57,720 nucleotides of DNA, from NCBI GenBank assembly GCA_002457155.1, contig NTJS01000009.1, positions 1 to 57,720 of the forward strand. Reading direction: 5' to 3'. The notes below the pieces were generated by a model. The model was not told the DNA's origin. It did no database searches and was given only the letters and a program-made list of their open reading frames with translations. How positions within the stretch are numbered: the stretch's first letter is position 1; each line of letters opens with the position of its first letter. Made by a program: the position numbers and the translations under genes. This document shows, piece by piece, positions 10,334 to 18,837 of the stretch. This stretch comes from Marine Group II euryarchaeote MED-G35. GTDB lineage: Archaea; Thermoplasmatota; Poseidoniia; Poseidoniales; Thalassarchaeaceae.

Positions 10334-10891
10334 CTACTTTGAGATAAGAATCAGCTCTATGTCATCGTGATCCAACATGATGTATTCCTCGAATTTGTCA
10401 TTGGACTCCCCGTTGACATTCATACTGATGTCATACTCTTCCCAATCTGAAATGCCGCTTCTGTCGATATCGAAATTTCTGTCACCAACCAGAGATGGGC
10501 CTCCATCCCTTCCCCATATCTCAAAGAAAGCCCCGAGAGGGACATGCATCTTGTCGGGAGTCTCGATATGCAACTTCGTGAATCCGGTTTCGGAGGAATC
10601 GTGAACGTGAACCCATCTCATCCCCTCTCGACATCCTATCTGATCGATCCCGGTATTGGAGTCAATCATAATCTGCTGCCCATCCATGACTACTTTCAGA
10701 TTTGGATGGTAGTGGAATGAGATTCCGACATCGCTATGCTCCAGGCCACCGAGACATCCATCAGAAACCTCCCAGTCCGGTTCAGGGTCAAAAATTCCCG
10801 GCTGCAATAGTGCTACGCCCAAGAAAGTCACAGTAGCCAATGCGGCTGCAGAAAGTAGCCATTGCTCGGTTGTCAATGAAATTTTTCCCAT
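10334..10891 (-). CDS. Membrane-anchored extracytoplasmic protein with HxHP/HVHD motifs
   Basis: About 185 residues from the ATG at 10891; an ATG at 10915 would add eight residues that look unnatural before the membrane segment. One N-terminal helix (LLSAAALATVTFLGVAL) anchors a domain outside the cell. That domain holds FHYHPNLKVVMDG, a cysteine near residue 90, WVHVHDSSETG, KLHIETP and PLGAFFEIWG. From memory, this spacing (HxHP, then HTHD, then IHIE, then a phenylalanine- and tryptophan-rich end) is shared by an uncharacterised family of small secreted proteins in archaea and actinobacteria. The histidines suggest metal binding, but no function is known. A calcium-type loop, DIDRSGISDWEE, sits near the end. 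The small coiled-coil gene just upstream may be cotranscribed. Confidence 0.7.
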   Translation of the reverse strand: MGKISLTTEQWLLSAAALATVTFLGVALLQPGIFDPEPDWEVSDGCLGGLEHSDVGISFHYHPNLKVVMDGQQIMIDSNTGIDQIGCREGMRWVHVHDSSETGFTKLHIETPDKMHVPLGAFFEIWGRDGGPSLVGDRNFDIDRSGISDWEEYDISMNVNGESNDKFEEYIMLDHDDIELILISK

Positions 10892-10935
10892 ATGTGACCG
10901 AGATGGACATTTCACTTGAACTATGGGGATTAGAA

Positions 10936-11097
10936 CTACATTGAGTATCCAATTCTAGGTAAATTGGTTTGTGGTTGTGCGGAACCCGATTGTACGCCAT
11001 CCGCCTCTTCCATAATTATCGTCAGCAGGGTGTTCACCAGTGCTCGTAGCTCTTCCAACTCCTGCTTCATATCATCTAACTTGGTTACCTCTGTCAT
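10936..11097 (-). CDS. Small coiled-coil protein of 53 residues, unknown function
   Basis: A short gene with ATG at 11097 and TAG at 10936-10938. The product begins MTEVTKLDDMKQELEELRAL and continues with VNTLLTIIMEEADG, then a Ser/Gln/Pro-rich tail ending IGYSM. The first 32 residues show a heptad pattern of leucines typical of a short coiled coil. A TATA-like element lies about 55 bases upstream, and the anchored HxHP protein follows 44 bases after the stop, so the two may form an operon. Coding potential rests on the regular amphipathic helix and the promoter spacing. I do not recognise the family. Confidence 0.6.
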   Translation of the reverse strand: MTEVTKLDDMKQELEELRALVNTLLTIIMEEADGVQSGSAQPQTNLPRIGYSM

Positions 11098-11150
11098 AAT
11101 CGCATCCCATCCGAGGAATCTCTCCCTCGTTCACCTTTATTCCAAATTAG

Positions 11151-11158
11151 CCTATAAA
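11151..11158 (-). promoter_or_regulatory. TATA-box-like element for the 53-residue gene
   Basis: TTTATAGG on the minus strand matches an archaeal TATA box. A start about 25 bases downstream would fall near 11127, giving a leader of roughly 30 bases before the ATG at 11097. It is the only good TATA element in the 126-base gap after the giant surface-protein gene. Confidence 0.45.
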
Positions 11159-11165
11159 CAAGACA

Positions 11166-11197
11166 GGGGTTTTTCAGAATCGACGGGGTTTTTCAGA
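11166..11197. repeat. 13-base direct repeat
   Basis: GGGGTTTTTCAGA occurs twice, at 11166-11178 and 11185-11197, with a 6-base gap. It lies between the stop of the giant surface-protein gene and the TATA box of the small gene, where it could be an activator or repressor site or a 3'-end processing signal. The 19-base period is close to two helical turns, which suits a dimeric DNA-binding protein. Confidence 0.5.
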
Positions 11198-11223
11198 CGC
11201 CACAAGGCAAGGTCGTTTTCCCG

Positions 11224-14200
11224 CTACTCGTAGTCCTCGCCGTAGTCCTCGTCGTAGTCCTCGTCGTAGACGTCCCCTCGTCCGGATCCCCTGATTATGT
11301 AGAACGCGGCTCCCATCAGGGATAGCAAGATAACCAAAGATCCGGCTATCCAAAACATTCCACTGTTGGGACCAGAACCCTCGGACAAAGAGCTTACCTC
11401 AATATCGCTAATCTCCACATTCATGTAGTTCTCATTTCCATAGTCATCGTCCACTACAAGAACCAGAAGCGGTTGTCCAGACCGACTGGGGCTATACTCA
11501 AATTCGGCCCTCACACTGGTACTACCTGGGGCAAGATACAGTTCGACCGGACCATTCATGATAGTGGAAATTGATGGTTGGAATGTCCCATCTATCCTCT
11601 GTTCGTAGAGGCCCACGGTGATGGTCCCCTCACTCTTCCCAGGATTCTCCCAGTAAGTCACAATGGTGATTATGTCGCCAACTAGTGGATTCTTCGTAGG
11701 AGTGATTTGGGAACGAGTGTACTGTCCATCGAACTCCACGATTCGGACGGTTGGGGTCCGAGGGTTGTCCGGCCCCCCAAGGCCGGCTACTTCGTTTCCT
11801 GCCTTGTCTGTCGATGTAATCCAGAATGACACCTTATCGCCATCTTCAATACTGAACTCGAGGGATGGCCTGAAGTCAATCTCTCCCCGATAAACATGGA
11901 CCCCTTCTGTGCTGGAGTACCAAGGGATCTCTCCACTTTCTTCTGTACCAGGAATAATTTGGCCACTCCTCTGGAATGCCCAAGATACTTCTAGGGGTCC
12001 GTAGTTCATCCCTATCTCCTCGTTGATTGTGATTGTTACCAGGACTGAATTCATGGAATCGGTCTCGATGACTGTGAGGGATGATTCTGGGTATTCCTCA
12101 ACATTGAACAGCGCAGTAGGTGGCTTTGTGTCGACTGTTGCCGTGGCATCAGAATTTGACACCGAATATGAAGATCCGGGAGTCCCTATCAAGGATGTAG
12201 TCAATACGGTTGTCGGTTCTTGTGGCTGGAAATTTGGCAGGGACATCTCGACTGTGAAGTTCCCGGATGATTCTACTGCGGATAGGGCCTCGTAGTTCCC
12301 ACTCCCGTATACCATCGATAATACGACCGTCAAATCTGGATTGACCTCTGCTATCGGGGCTCCGGTTCCTTCGTGATAAACAGTACCACTTACCGAGAAA
12401 GAGTCCCCCTGACCGAGATAGAGGGAAGGTCCCAGTGCCGGAATTATCGGAGCTGTGAGATCCTCAGCGTAGATCGGGATAGCGACAATCCTGTTATCCA
12501 GTCGCCAAGAAAGTGAGCTTAGAACTTCGGATTCTATCTGATCCAGGCCGTCCTCCACCAAGACTCTGGGCTTGCAATCGAAATCTTGCTCATCGAATGG
12601 CATATCCCATGACATCTTGAAGCGGACACTCAACTCGGTCACGGATGAGGTGATGCCCTCGGTGCTTGCGCTGATGGTCTGCAGCATGCTATTGCTTGGG
12701 GTAGACAATGTTGAGGAGAAGGGTTCGTAGGAAAAGACTCCGAAGTCGCTGCTATAACCACATAGGAATACCGTGATGTTATCGATGGTACGGAAGCCGT
12801 TTGGCTCGTCCAAGCGAACCTTGAACGTGTGTTCCTTCCCTGGAATTAAGAAGTAATCGATGCTGTCTTGAGTTTCCCTATCCAGGGAGAATGTTGAACC
12901 TCCGCCGGAACCCGTTCCTAGTCCTGCTCCTGCAAATTCCACCATCACGTCCTCTGCGACTACCACGGAGGCCCAGGAGTTCTCTGCACCGGGTCCACCT
13001 CCGGTCCCGCCATCCTGGTAAGTCAGGCCGGCCCAGTCCGTCCCCTCGACGTATAGATGAATCATTTCGTTGTCAAGTGAAGAGACATCGATTCCCATGA
13101 ATTGAACTTGCTGCTCCCCAGTTAACCCAATGCTCAGATCACTGTTCTGGAACTGGTACTCGTCTTCATCGGCTACTCCATCACCATTCAGGTCATCTAA
13201 GCCCTCTCTCCAGTACTTCAGGGTCAGGGTTTCCCCTCTGGCTTCACCTTCACTAATCGTGATGTATGGGGAGAAGGTCGTAGGAGGTACGACCATCCCA
13301 TCAACATACTCGAGCCCGATAGGTGTTTGGACTTGCATTAAGCCGGCCACAGGTGGATTCGTGTCCACTTCGATTTCAACTAGGGGGGGCGTCCCCGTGG
13401 TGTCTTCTGCCCCATTGGTGGAACTTGATGGGCCCACTCTGAGCATCAGCGGCGAGAGCGCAATCGAGCTAACATCGCTAGGTGTCGAGACCATGCCGGA
13501 GAATTGCCCGTCGTCATCGGTCTGCAAGGCATAAATGGCTCCAGAGAGATTCAGTGCTACCGAGAAGTCGGTAGCAGACGGCCTCTTTGCTTCCTGATCT
13601 TGGAAGCGGACCGTTCCAGAAATGTTTAGCATACCGCCATCTTGTACCGGGAATGGGTAAAACAGTGTGTCGTATGTATTCGAAATCACTCTGTCAAACT
13701 CATCTCTTATTTCGAATGAGTCTATCTGCAGGTCGTTCTCGACAGCATTCTCCCCTGAACGTCCACTTTGAGATATGGCGGGCCATATTGTGTCGCCATC
13801 CGCATCGTTTGCTCTAGCCACCCATGTGATACTGTCAACATCGTCCCAGTTCCAGTCTATGTTGAATTTCCAGTGAACTTCTATGTCCACATAACCATCT
13901 GTGTGAGTTGTCTCTGCGACATAGCTGGCGCTGGCCTCAAGGGGCGCTATGGATGACCCGTAGGATTGTGAGAACTGGGGCGGAACTGAACCAGAACCCC
14001 AGAGTCCGTCTGCACCATTCTCGACCTTGAAGCCGATTGTGTTCCCATCGGAAGAAGACCCATAGAGGGTGATGTCGGCTATCTGTGAGTTGTCAGTCAG
14101 ATGGTGATGGCTCGTAACTATCTCCACGAGATTTCCATCGGGGTAGAATGTGTTTGGAACGGCGAACTCCCTGTTTACGAACATGAAGTCGTAGATTAAG

Positions 14201-17200
14201 GAGCCATCCACCGAGATCGCCCCATAGTCAGAAGTAATGCTCAGCGGGATGTCAGTCTCCTCTTCGAAATCTTCTTCGGAGATTCCTTCGAGGTAGTCCC
14301 CTATTGACGGACCTAGACCTGAAACATTCTCGAAGAACATATATCCGACTCCAATAGATGAGACTGAAACGGTCTGAGCGGATGTTGATGTAACTGATAA
14401 CGGAACCTCTACCCAATCCCTCCCGGTGGAAGAATCGGAATGACTGGCACTGAGAAGCCCTATGCCAGACATCTGTGCTAGACTTAGGGTGCTAGTGAAT
14501 GGCGAATCGCCACTGCCGCCTGAAACTGAAGCTCCAGCGATTGTAATCGTTACAGGGGCATCGAAACCATCCGAATCGGGGGCGATGCTGACGAACCCAG
14601 AGTTTACGGTAGCCGATTCGGGGATCATCACTGTAAGGCTCTCGGGGTTCGAACCATCTAGGGACAAGGAGGTGCTTCTCGATACCGAGTCTCCCAAATC
14701 AATCCAGGACTGCCACCCCAGATTCCCATATGCATAATCGTCACCATCGAACATAGGGAAGGACCATTCATCGGTTCCATCGTTAAGAACGTCTATACGA
14801 GAATTGGAGGATGGGTTGGAGAATGTTGAGGAAATCCCGAGGACGTCTATCCACCCATTGGTAGGCAGATTTACTGATGCCGCGAAACCGACCTGCTGGT
14901 GTGAGAATTGTATTGTCCCGCCCTTATTCGCTGAACCTAGAGAATTGCCCAACTTATCGAAAACTGTTACAGAAACAGAACTAGAGATGTTTCCTTGGAT
15001 TGTTACGCTCTTGATGGGACGTGGGGAGAAAACGAAATCGGAGGTAATAGTCCCAGTTACTGCTGTGGCATTTAGGAGTCCGTCCACAACTTCAACACCT
15101 GCACTAAGATCCCACCCATTTTGTCCCGAGTCGGCGTTCAGTATCCTCTTCCCACCGATTGTGACTCTCGACAAACTAGGAGTCTGCTCGATATCATTGG
15201 AACCCATGTGTATCTTCACCCTGAGCTGTGGGTATTGGTCTGAATCGATACCAGCGAGGCTGATGGGGAATGACAAATTTGAGAAACCAGGAACTTGGTT
15301 CCCTGTGCCCCCATCCAAGATGGACCCACGAATCCACCCGTCATGTGCCTGACCCTCGATATCGACAAACCCCAGATTGAATTTCTTTGCATTATCCAAA
15401 GTGAACGAGGGGCTGACCCAACTACCAGGGGCGCCGTAGTTAGAAATCTGTACTCCGGCGTTATCGATGAACCATCCAGCTAGGTTCCAGATTGCGTCGG
15501 ATCCGAATGCGAACTTGAACTGGACTGAATCGCCTTTGTATGAATCTAGATTAGCCCTAAGGTTAGTCATCTGGCTGGTTGAAGACCAAGAACCGGACGA
15601 TGCTGTTCCAGTACAGTGGTCCATTGAAAAGATCGCGCTTCCTGCCAAATTGTGCCCAGCAGACGTATAGGCTGTACTCGAGTACCAACCTGGATCGAAA
15701 TGCATCCAACTGCCGCCGTTGACCTTGATGAATACCGCACCCCCATCCCACGAGGCTTCGGAGCAGGACCAGTGGTCAAATGTGAGGTATGAGGTCCCGT
15801 TCAATGGTATGTCATAGACGGGCGAGACTAGCCTGGCCTCATTGATTCCGTTTTCATAGAGGCCAGAGAAACCGACTCCGTACGCATACGGGAAAGAATC
15901 GGTCGTTGGAGGTCCCGAGTTAGAAGAGACTCTGTTAAGAGTGAATTTGCATTTGTCAGAACTGCACGTTCCGCTGGTCGACCTAGTCCATCCTGGAGCA
16001 TCGGAAACTGAAGGGGTGTTGGCTGATGAGTCTTCGAAACCGAGCATCACGGAACTCCCTCCCTTGCGGATAAATCTGTAAATCCAGTCATCAGGAGACG
16101 GGTTCCCTTGGGAATCTTGCCGCCCGTAGTGAGACATTGTGGAGGAGGAGTTGAATTCATCGATGAACAAGGTACTGCCACCATAGTCTACTACTCTGAT
16201 ATGAGAAATTGTCAGGCCCTCTCGTTCGTCTTGAGAAGTTCCCCCATAATTGAATGAGGAACTTGTATCGACAGCGATCCTGATGTCCACACTCGATTGG
16301 TTCTGGAATCCTGATGGTATGTCGAATGACACCAGTCTGAAGTCGTTGCTCTGATCGCCGTGCGATTGTCCGCTGTCGTCAGTGTAACCGTTTCCAGGGA
16401 TTGCGCCGGACCTCACCGCGCAATCTGACGCGGTGCTACTTGTGCTTGAGGATATATCGGCCCATGTGTTCCCATTCAACGAAAGTTCGACGCATGCGTT
16501 GTCACTAGTCCCCCCCTCCAGATCCCATTCCATGTTGAACTCAATCGTGGAGGTGGAGTTGGTGCCCGTCAGATCGAGGTTTCGCTCCAGAATACCATAT
16601 GCATTGGCGTTATAGGTGCAAGAAGTAGATGTTGTGGTGTAGCAACCGTGATGCCAGACATCCAGATCTACTCCCTGGTTGATAAGCTGAATGTTGTCGA
16701 TGAACCAGCCGGGCCTTTCGTTTACGGCATCGGGATGAGTCCAGATTAAGAATCTGAACTGGATCTTATCGGAGTCATCTATGCCTGAAAGTGATGAAAT
16801 CGTGAAATTGCTAGTAACCCATCCACTGTGAGATGGAGAGGCAAATACTGGAACAGGGGAAGTCGTCCCGTTTGGAGTTGGGGCATCTGTAGAGAGGGTG
16901 CTAGGATACCCGCCCTGAGGCTCAATGAAGTTCCAGTCACTCCATGTGGAGTCTGATTGTAGGCGATATTCCACCCAAGTACCATCCCCTCCCCCAGAGG
17001 AAGTGCTGTCTACATGGTACCAGTGATCGAAGGTGAGGTAGAATGAGTTAATGTATTGGCCTCTTGGAACATTCTGAGCTGGAATAAGAAGGTGCCCAGA
17101 TGTCCCTGCCGGAACGGGTTCGCCAGGAAGGGTCCCAGCGGAAACAAGACCTTGCGTGGATGAAGAGGGGACAACGCCGTGCGTGAGGGTCTGTTCGTTG

Positions 17201-18444
17201 CCGTAAATACTTCCATTCATATCTTGAAATGTCGTAGCCCCCCAAAGTTTGCTACCGTGACAAATAAAGGAAGTATCTGAGATCTCAGAGTCATCCAGAT
17301 TCCTATTCACATTCAAATCTAGGCCCGATAGTAGCTTGGTTCCCGCATATGTGCAATTATCCCCACTGGGCTCGGAAATAATGTCTATTTCGTACTCGTA
17401 ATAATCCCCGAGAATGGATGTTACATCACCTCCAGAACCGCCAGAGTCACTGATAACAATAGTGGGGGGAGAGGTGTAGTTTGAACCACCATCTGTTACC
17501 TCCACAGAGTGTATGACGCCAGTAGAGTATACATTTGCTGACAGGGATTCCCCAGTCCCGTTTGCTACGCCAATTGCAATGACGTCTGAAGACTGATATC
17601 CAGACCCGGGAGAGTCGATTGTAATCGATGTAATTTCTCCACTGGAGTCTACCGAGCCAACAGATGCCTGTGCACCGGTTCCATCGCACTGGCACTGTAT
17701 AACAACCTGATCAGAAGTGTCGAATCCGGAACCGCCATCGTTGATTGTGATGCTCTCTATTCCAGAGCTCACAGTATATGTCCCTGAGAAACCCGACCCG
17801 CCTCCTCCTGTAGCTGATAGGTTCCCGGAGGCATAGCCGTCCCCTGGGTCGTCTATTGACAAGGAAGTGACGATGTCGTCATTAGCGAACGTCTCACAGT
17901 AGAATATGGTCTCGATGATTTCATCGTTATCCAGAGTCTGGTCAAAGTCGTTATCTAGGCCATGATCGATATAGTCCCCTGGTGACCCGCCGCAGTCTGA
18001 CAAGTTAGTAGACGCGGATTTGATGAGTACCCTTCGCCACCCTGGGGAGTACAGATATGCAGGATTGAGGGATACTTCGATTTCTCCTACATCGAACGTG
18101 CTTACATTGGAGCGTGACCCATCGTCCTTTAGGACCATCTCGCCCTCATCATTCAACTCAACCCCAACTAGATTTCCAGAGGAAAAGTCGTCGTCTTCCC
18201 AGGTTATCCCGGAATCGGAAGAAGAAGGTAATGGGGAGTTAGTTACGTGAACCCATCCATCCATGATTGTAGAATTGGTGGGGACTGTGAATCCGTCTAC
18301 TACCGTGGGGTTTCCTTCGCTGTTGATAATAGAAGGTCCGGACCAATTTGAGACTCCGGCATATGAAATAGGGGATAGCATCATCATTAGTGTCATTACG
18401 ATTGCAAGTCTAGCGCGTTCACTGTGCATGCTTATGCTGTGCAT
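11224..18444 (-). CDS. Giant cell-surface protein with C-terminal membrane anchor
   Basis: About 2406 residues from ATG 18444; ATG 18429 would give 2401. A start any earlier would run into tRNA-Thr. A signal peptide (LAIVMTLMMMLSPISYAG) is followed by glycine-rich beta repeats of the GSGY/GGSGF kind (about residues 180-340, e.g. SITIDSPGSGYQSSDVIAIG). Two regions resemble MAM/immune-inhibitor-A-type jelly rolls: YLTFDHW with GWFIDNIQL near 460-600, and YLTFDHWSCSEASWDGG with GWFIDNAGV near 890-1040. Many Ig-like or cadherin-like beta domains follow. A single helix (FWIAGSLVILLSLMGAAFYII) then leads to a tail of DEDYDEDYGEDYE. The protein is anchored with almost its whole mass outside. Adhesion or a surface-layer role is likely, and no catalytic motif is evident. 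It may be transcribed together with tRNA-Thr, or from its own promoter. Confidence 0.8.
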   Translation of the reverse strand: MHSISMHSERARLAIVMTLMMMLSPISYAGVSNWSGPSIINSEGNPTVVDGFTVPTNSTIMDGWVHVTNSPLPSSSDSGITWEDDDFSSGNLVGVELNDEGEMVLKDDGSRSNVSTFDVGEIEVSLNPAYLYSPGWRRVLIKSASTNLSDCGGSPGDYIDHGLDNDFDQTLDNDEIIETIFYCETFANDDIVTSLSIDDPGDGYASGNLSATGGGGSGFSGTYTVSSGIESITINDGGSGFDTSDQVVIQCQCDGTGAQASVGSVDSSGEITSITIDSPGSGYQSSDVIAIGVANGTGESLSANVYSTGVIHSVEVTDGGSNYTSPPTIVISDSGGSGGDVTSILGDYYEYEIDIISEPSGDNCTYAGTKLLSGLDLNVNRNLDDSEISDTSFICHGSKLWGATTFQDMNGSIYGNEQTLTHGVVPSSSTQGLVSAGTLPGEPVPAGTSGHLLIPAQNVPRGQYINSFYLTFDHWYHVDSTSSGGGDGTWVEYRLQSDSTWSDWNFIEPQGGYPSTLSTDAPTPNGTTSPVPVFASPSHSGWVTSNFTISSLSGIDDSDKIQFRFLIWTHPDAVNERPGWFIDNIQLINQGVDLDVWHHGCYTTTSTSCTYNANAYGILERNLDLTGTNSTSTIEFNMEWDLEGGTSDNACVELSLNGNTWADISSSTSSTASDCAVRSGAIPGNGYTDDSGQSHGDQSNDFRLVSFDIPSGFQNQSSVDIRIAVDTSSSFNYGGTSQDEREGLTISHIRVVDYGGSTLFIDEFNSSSTMSHYGRQDSQGNPSPDDWIYRFIRKGGSSVMLGFEDSSANTPSVSDAPGWTRSTSGTCSSDKCKFTLNRVSSNSGPPTTDSFPYAYGVGFSGLYENGINEARLVSPVYDIPLNGTSYLTFDHWSCSEASWDGGAVFIKVNGGSWMHFDPGWYSSTAYTSAGHNLAGSAIFSMDHCTGTASSGSWSSTSQMTNLRANLDSYKGDSVQFKFAFGSDAIWNLAGWFIDNAGVQISNYGAPGSWVSPSFTLDNAKKFNLGFVDIEGQAHDGWIRGSILDGGTGNQVPGFSNLSFPISLAGIDSDQYPQLRVKIHMGSNDIEQTPSLSRVTIGGKRILNADSGQNGWDLSAGVEVVDGLLNATAVTGTITSDFVFSPRPIKSVTIQGNISSSVSVTVFDKLGNSLGSANKGGTIQFSHQQVGFAASVNLPTNGWIDVLGISSTFSNPSSNSRIDVLNDGTDEWSFPMFDGDDYAYGNLGWQSWIDLGDSVSRSTSLSLDGSNPESLTVMIPESATVNSGFVSIAPDSDGFDAPVTITIAGASVSGGSGDSPFTSTLSLAQMSGIGLLSASHSDSSTGRDWVEVPLSVTSTSAQTVSVSSIGVGYMFFENVSGLGPSIGDYLEGISEEDFEEETDIPLSITSDYGAISVDGSLIYDFMFVNREFAVPNTFYPDGNLVEIVTSHHHLTDNSQIADITLYGSSSDGNTIGFKVENGADGLWGSGSVPPQFSQSYGSSIAPLEASASYVAETTHTDGYVDIEVHWKFNIDWNWDDVDSITWVARANDADGDTIWPAISQSGRSGENAVENDLQIDSFEIRDEFDRVISNTYDTLFYPFPVQDGGMLNISGTVRFQDQEAKRPSATDFSVALNLSGAIYALQTDDDGQFSGMVSTPSDVSSIALSPLMLRVGPSSSTNGAEDTTGTPPLVEIEVDTNPPVAGLMQVQTPIGLEYVDGMVVPPTTFSPYITISEGEARGETLTLKYWREGLDDLNGDGVADEDEYQFQNSDLSIGLTGEQQVQFMGIDVSSLDNEMIHLYVEGTDWAGLTYQDGGTGGGPGAENSWASVVVAEDVMVEFAGAGLGTGSGGGSTFSLDRETQDSIDYFLIPGKEHTFKVRLDEPNGFRTIDNITVFLCGYSSDFGVFSYEPFSSTLSTPSNSMLQTISASTEGITSSVTELSVRFKMSWDMPFDEQDFDCKPRVLVEDGLDQIESEVLSSLSWRLDNRIVAIPIYAEDLTAPIIPALGPSLYLGQGDSFSVSGTVYHEGTGAPIAEVNPDLTVVLSMVYGSGNYEALSAVESSGNFTVEMSLPNFQPQEPTTVLTTSLIGTPGSSYSVSNSDATATVDTKPPTALFNVEEYPESSLTVIETDSMNSVLVTITINEEIGMNYGPLEVSWAFQRSGQIIPGTEESGEIPWYSSTEGVHVYRGEIDFRPSLEFSIEDGDKVSFWITSTDKAGNEVAGLGGPDNPRTPTVRIVEFDGQYTRSQITPTKNPLVGDIITIVTYWENPGKSEGTITVGLYEQRIDGTFQPSISTIMNGPVELYLAPGSTSVRAEFEYSPSRSGQPLLVLVVDDDYGNENYMNVEISDIEVSSLSEGSGPNSGMFWIAGSLVILLSLMGAAFYIIRGSGRGDVYDEDYDEDYGEDYE

Positions 18445-18479
18445 TATGTCAGTTATGAACCAATCTGCGTTACTACCCG

Positions 18480-18492
18480 AAAAGTGACTTTT
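18480..18492. repeat. Short palindrome after tRNA-Thr
   Basis: AAAAGT, one base, ACTTTT. It sits 4 bases past the CCA end of tRNA-Thr and about 35 bases before the giant surface-protein start. It ends in a T-run on either strand, so it may help end the tRNA transcript. Confidence 0.3.
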
Positions 18493-18495
18493 GAG

Positions 18496-18570
18496 TGGAG
18501 CCACTGGGGGGAATTGAACCCCCGACCTTCGCCTTACCAAGGCGACGCTATACCTCTAAGCCACAGTGGC
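18496..18570 (-). tRNA. tRNA-Thr (GGT)
   Basis: On the minus strand the acceptor stem is GCCACTG/CAGTGGC, the anticodon stem-loop is TCGCC-TTGGTAA-GGCGA with anticodon GGT, and the T loop is TTCAATT. The discriminator is T, followed by an encoded CCA (18496-18498). There is no intron. It reads ACC and ACU. Confidence 0.95.
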
Positions 18571-18596
18571 AGCGCGGCGACGACCGAAGGGAGTGG

Positions 18597-18602
18597 TTTA
18601 AT
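18597..18602 (-). promoter_or_regulatory. TATA-like element for tRNA-Thr
   Basis: ATTAAA on the minus strand lies 27-32 bases before the 5' end of tRNA-Thr, the usual distance of an archaeal TATA box from a start near the mature tRNA end. The surrounding DNA is G+C-rich, so the A/T patch stands out. Confidence 0.35.
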
Positions 18603-18674
18603 CGTGGCGACTATCGAGAGACAGATAGTCTTCGAACGTCAGGGTGAAAACCAATGGGTTGGTGCGCCCCAGTA

Positions 18675-18761
18675 GCCGAGGTCGCATAGCCCGGTATTGC
18701 GCGGGCCTGGAAAGCCCGTGGGATTTTTCCCTCGCGAGTTCAAATCTCGCCCTCGGCGCCA
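18675..18761 (+). tRNA. tRNA-Ser (GGA)
   Basis: A class II tRNA with acceptor GCCGAGG/CCTCGGC, anticodon arm CGGGC-CTGGAAA-GCCCG (anticodon GGA), a long variable arm TGGGATTTTTCCCT, T loop TTCAAAT, discriminator G and an encoded CCA (18759-18761). The long variable arm identifies serine. It is divergent from tRNA-Thr, with about 100 bases between them. Confidence 0.95.
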
Positions 18762-18837
18762 ATATCCTCCAAATTGATGCCAATCACAACACTCAGGGGA
18801 TGAGTTTCTTATTCAATGTCAATGGCCTGAGAAGAAC

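Noticed and set aside
10964-11233. 89-codon plus-strand frame opposite the 53-residue gene
   Set aside because: The minus strand gives a regular coiled coil with promoter; the plus frame is Ser-rich with no motif and runs into the end of the surface gene.
18445-18540. Open frame extending the giant surface protein into tRNA-Thr
   Set aside because: It reads through the antisense of the tRNA; the signal peptide follows ATG 18444 or 18429.
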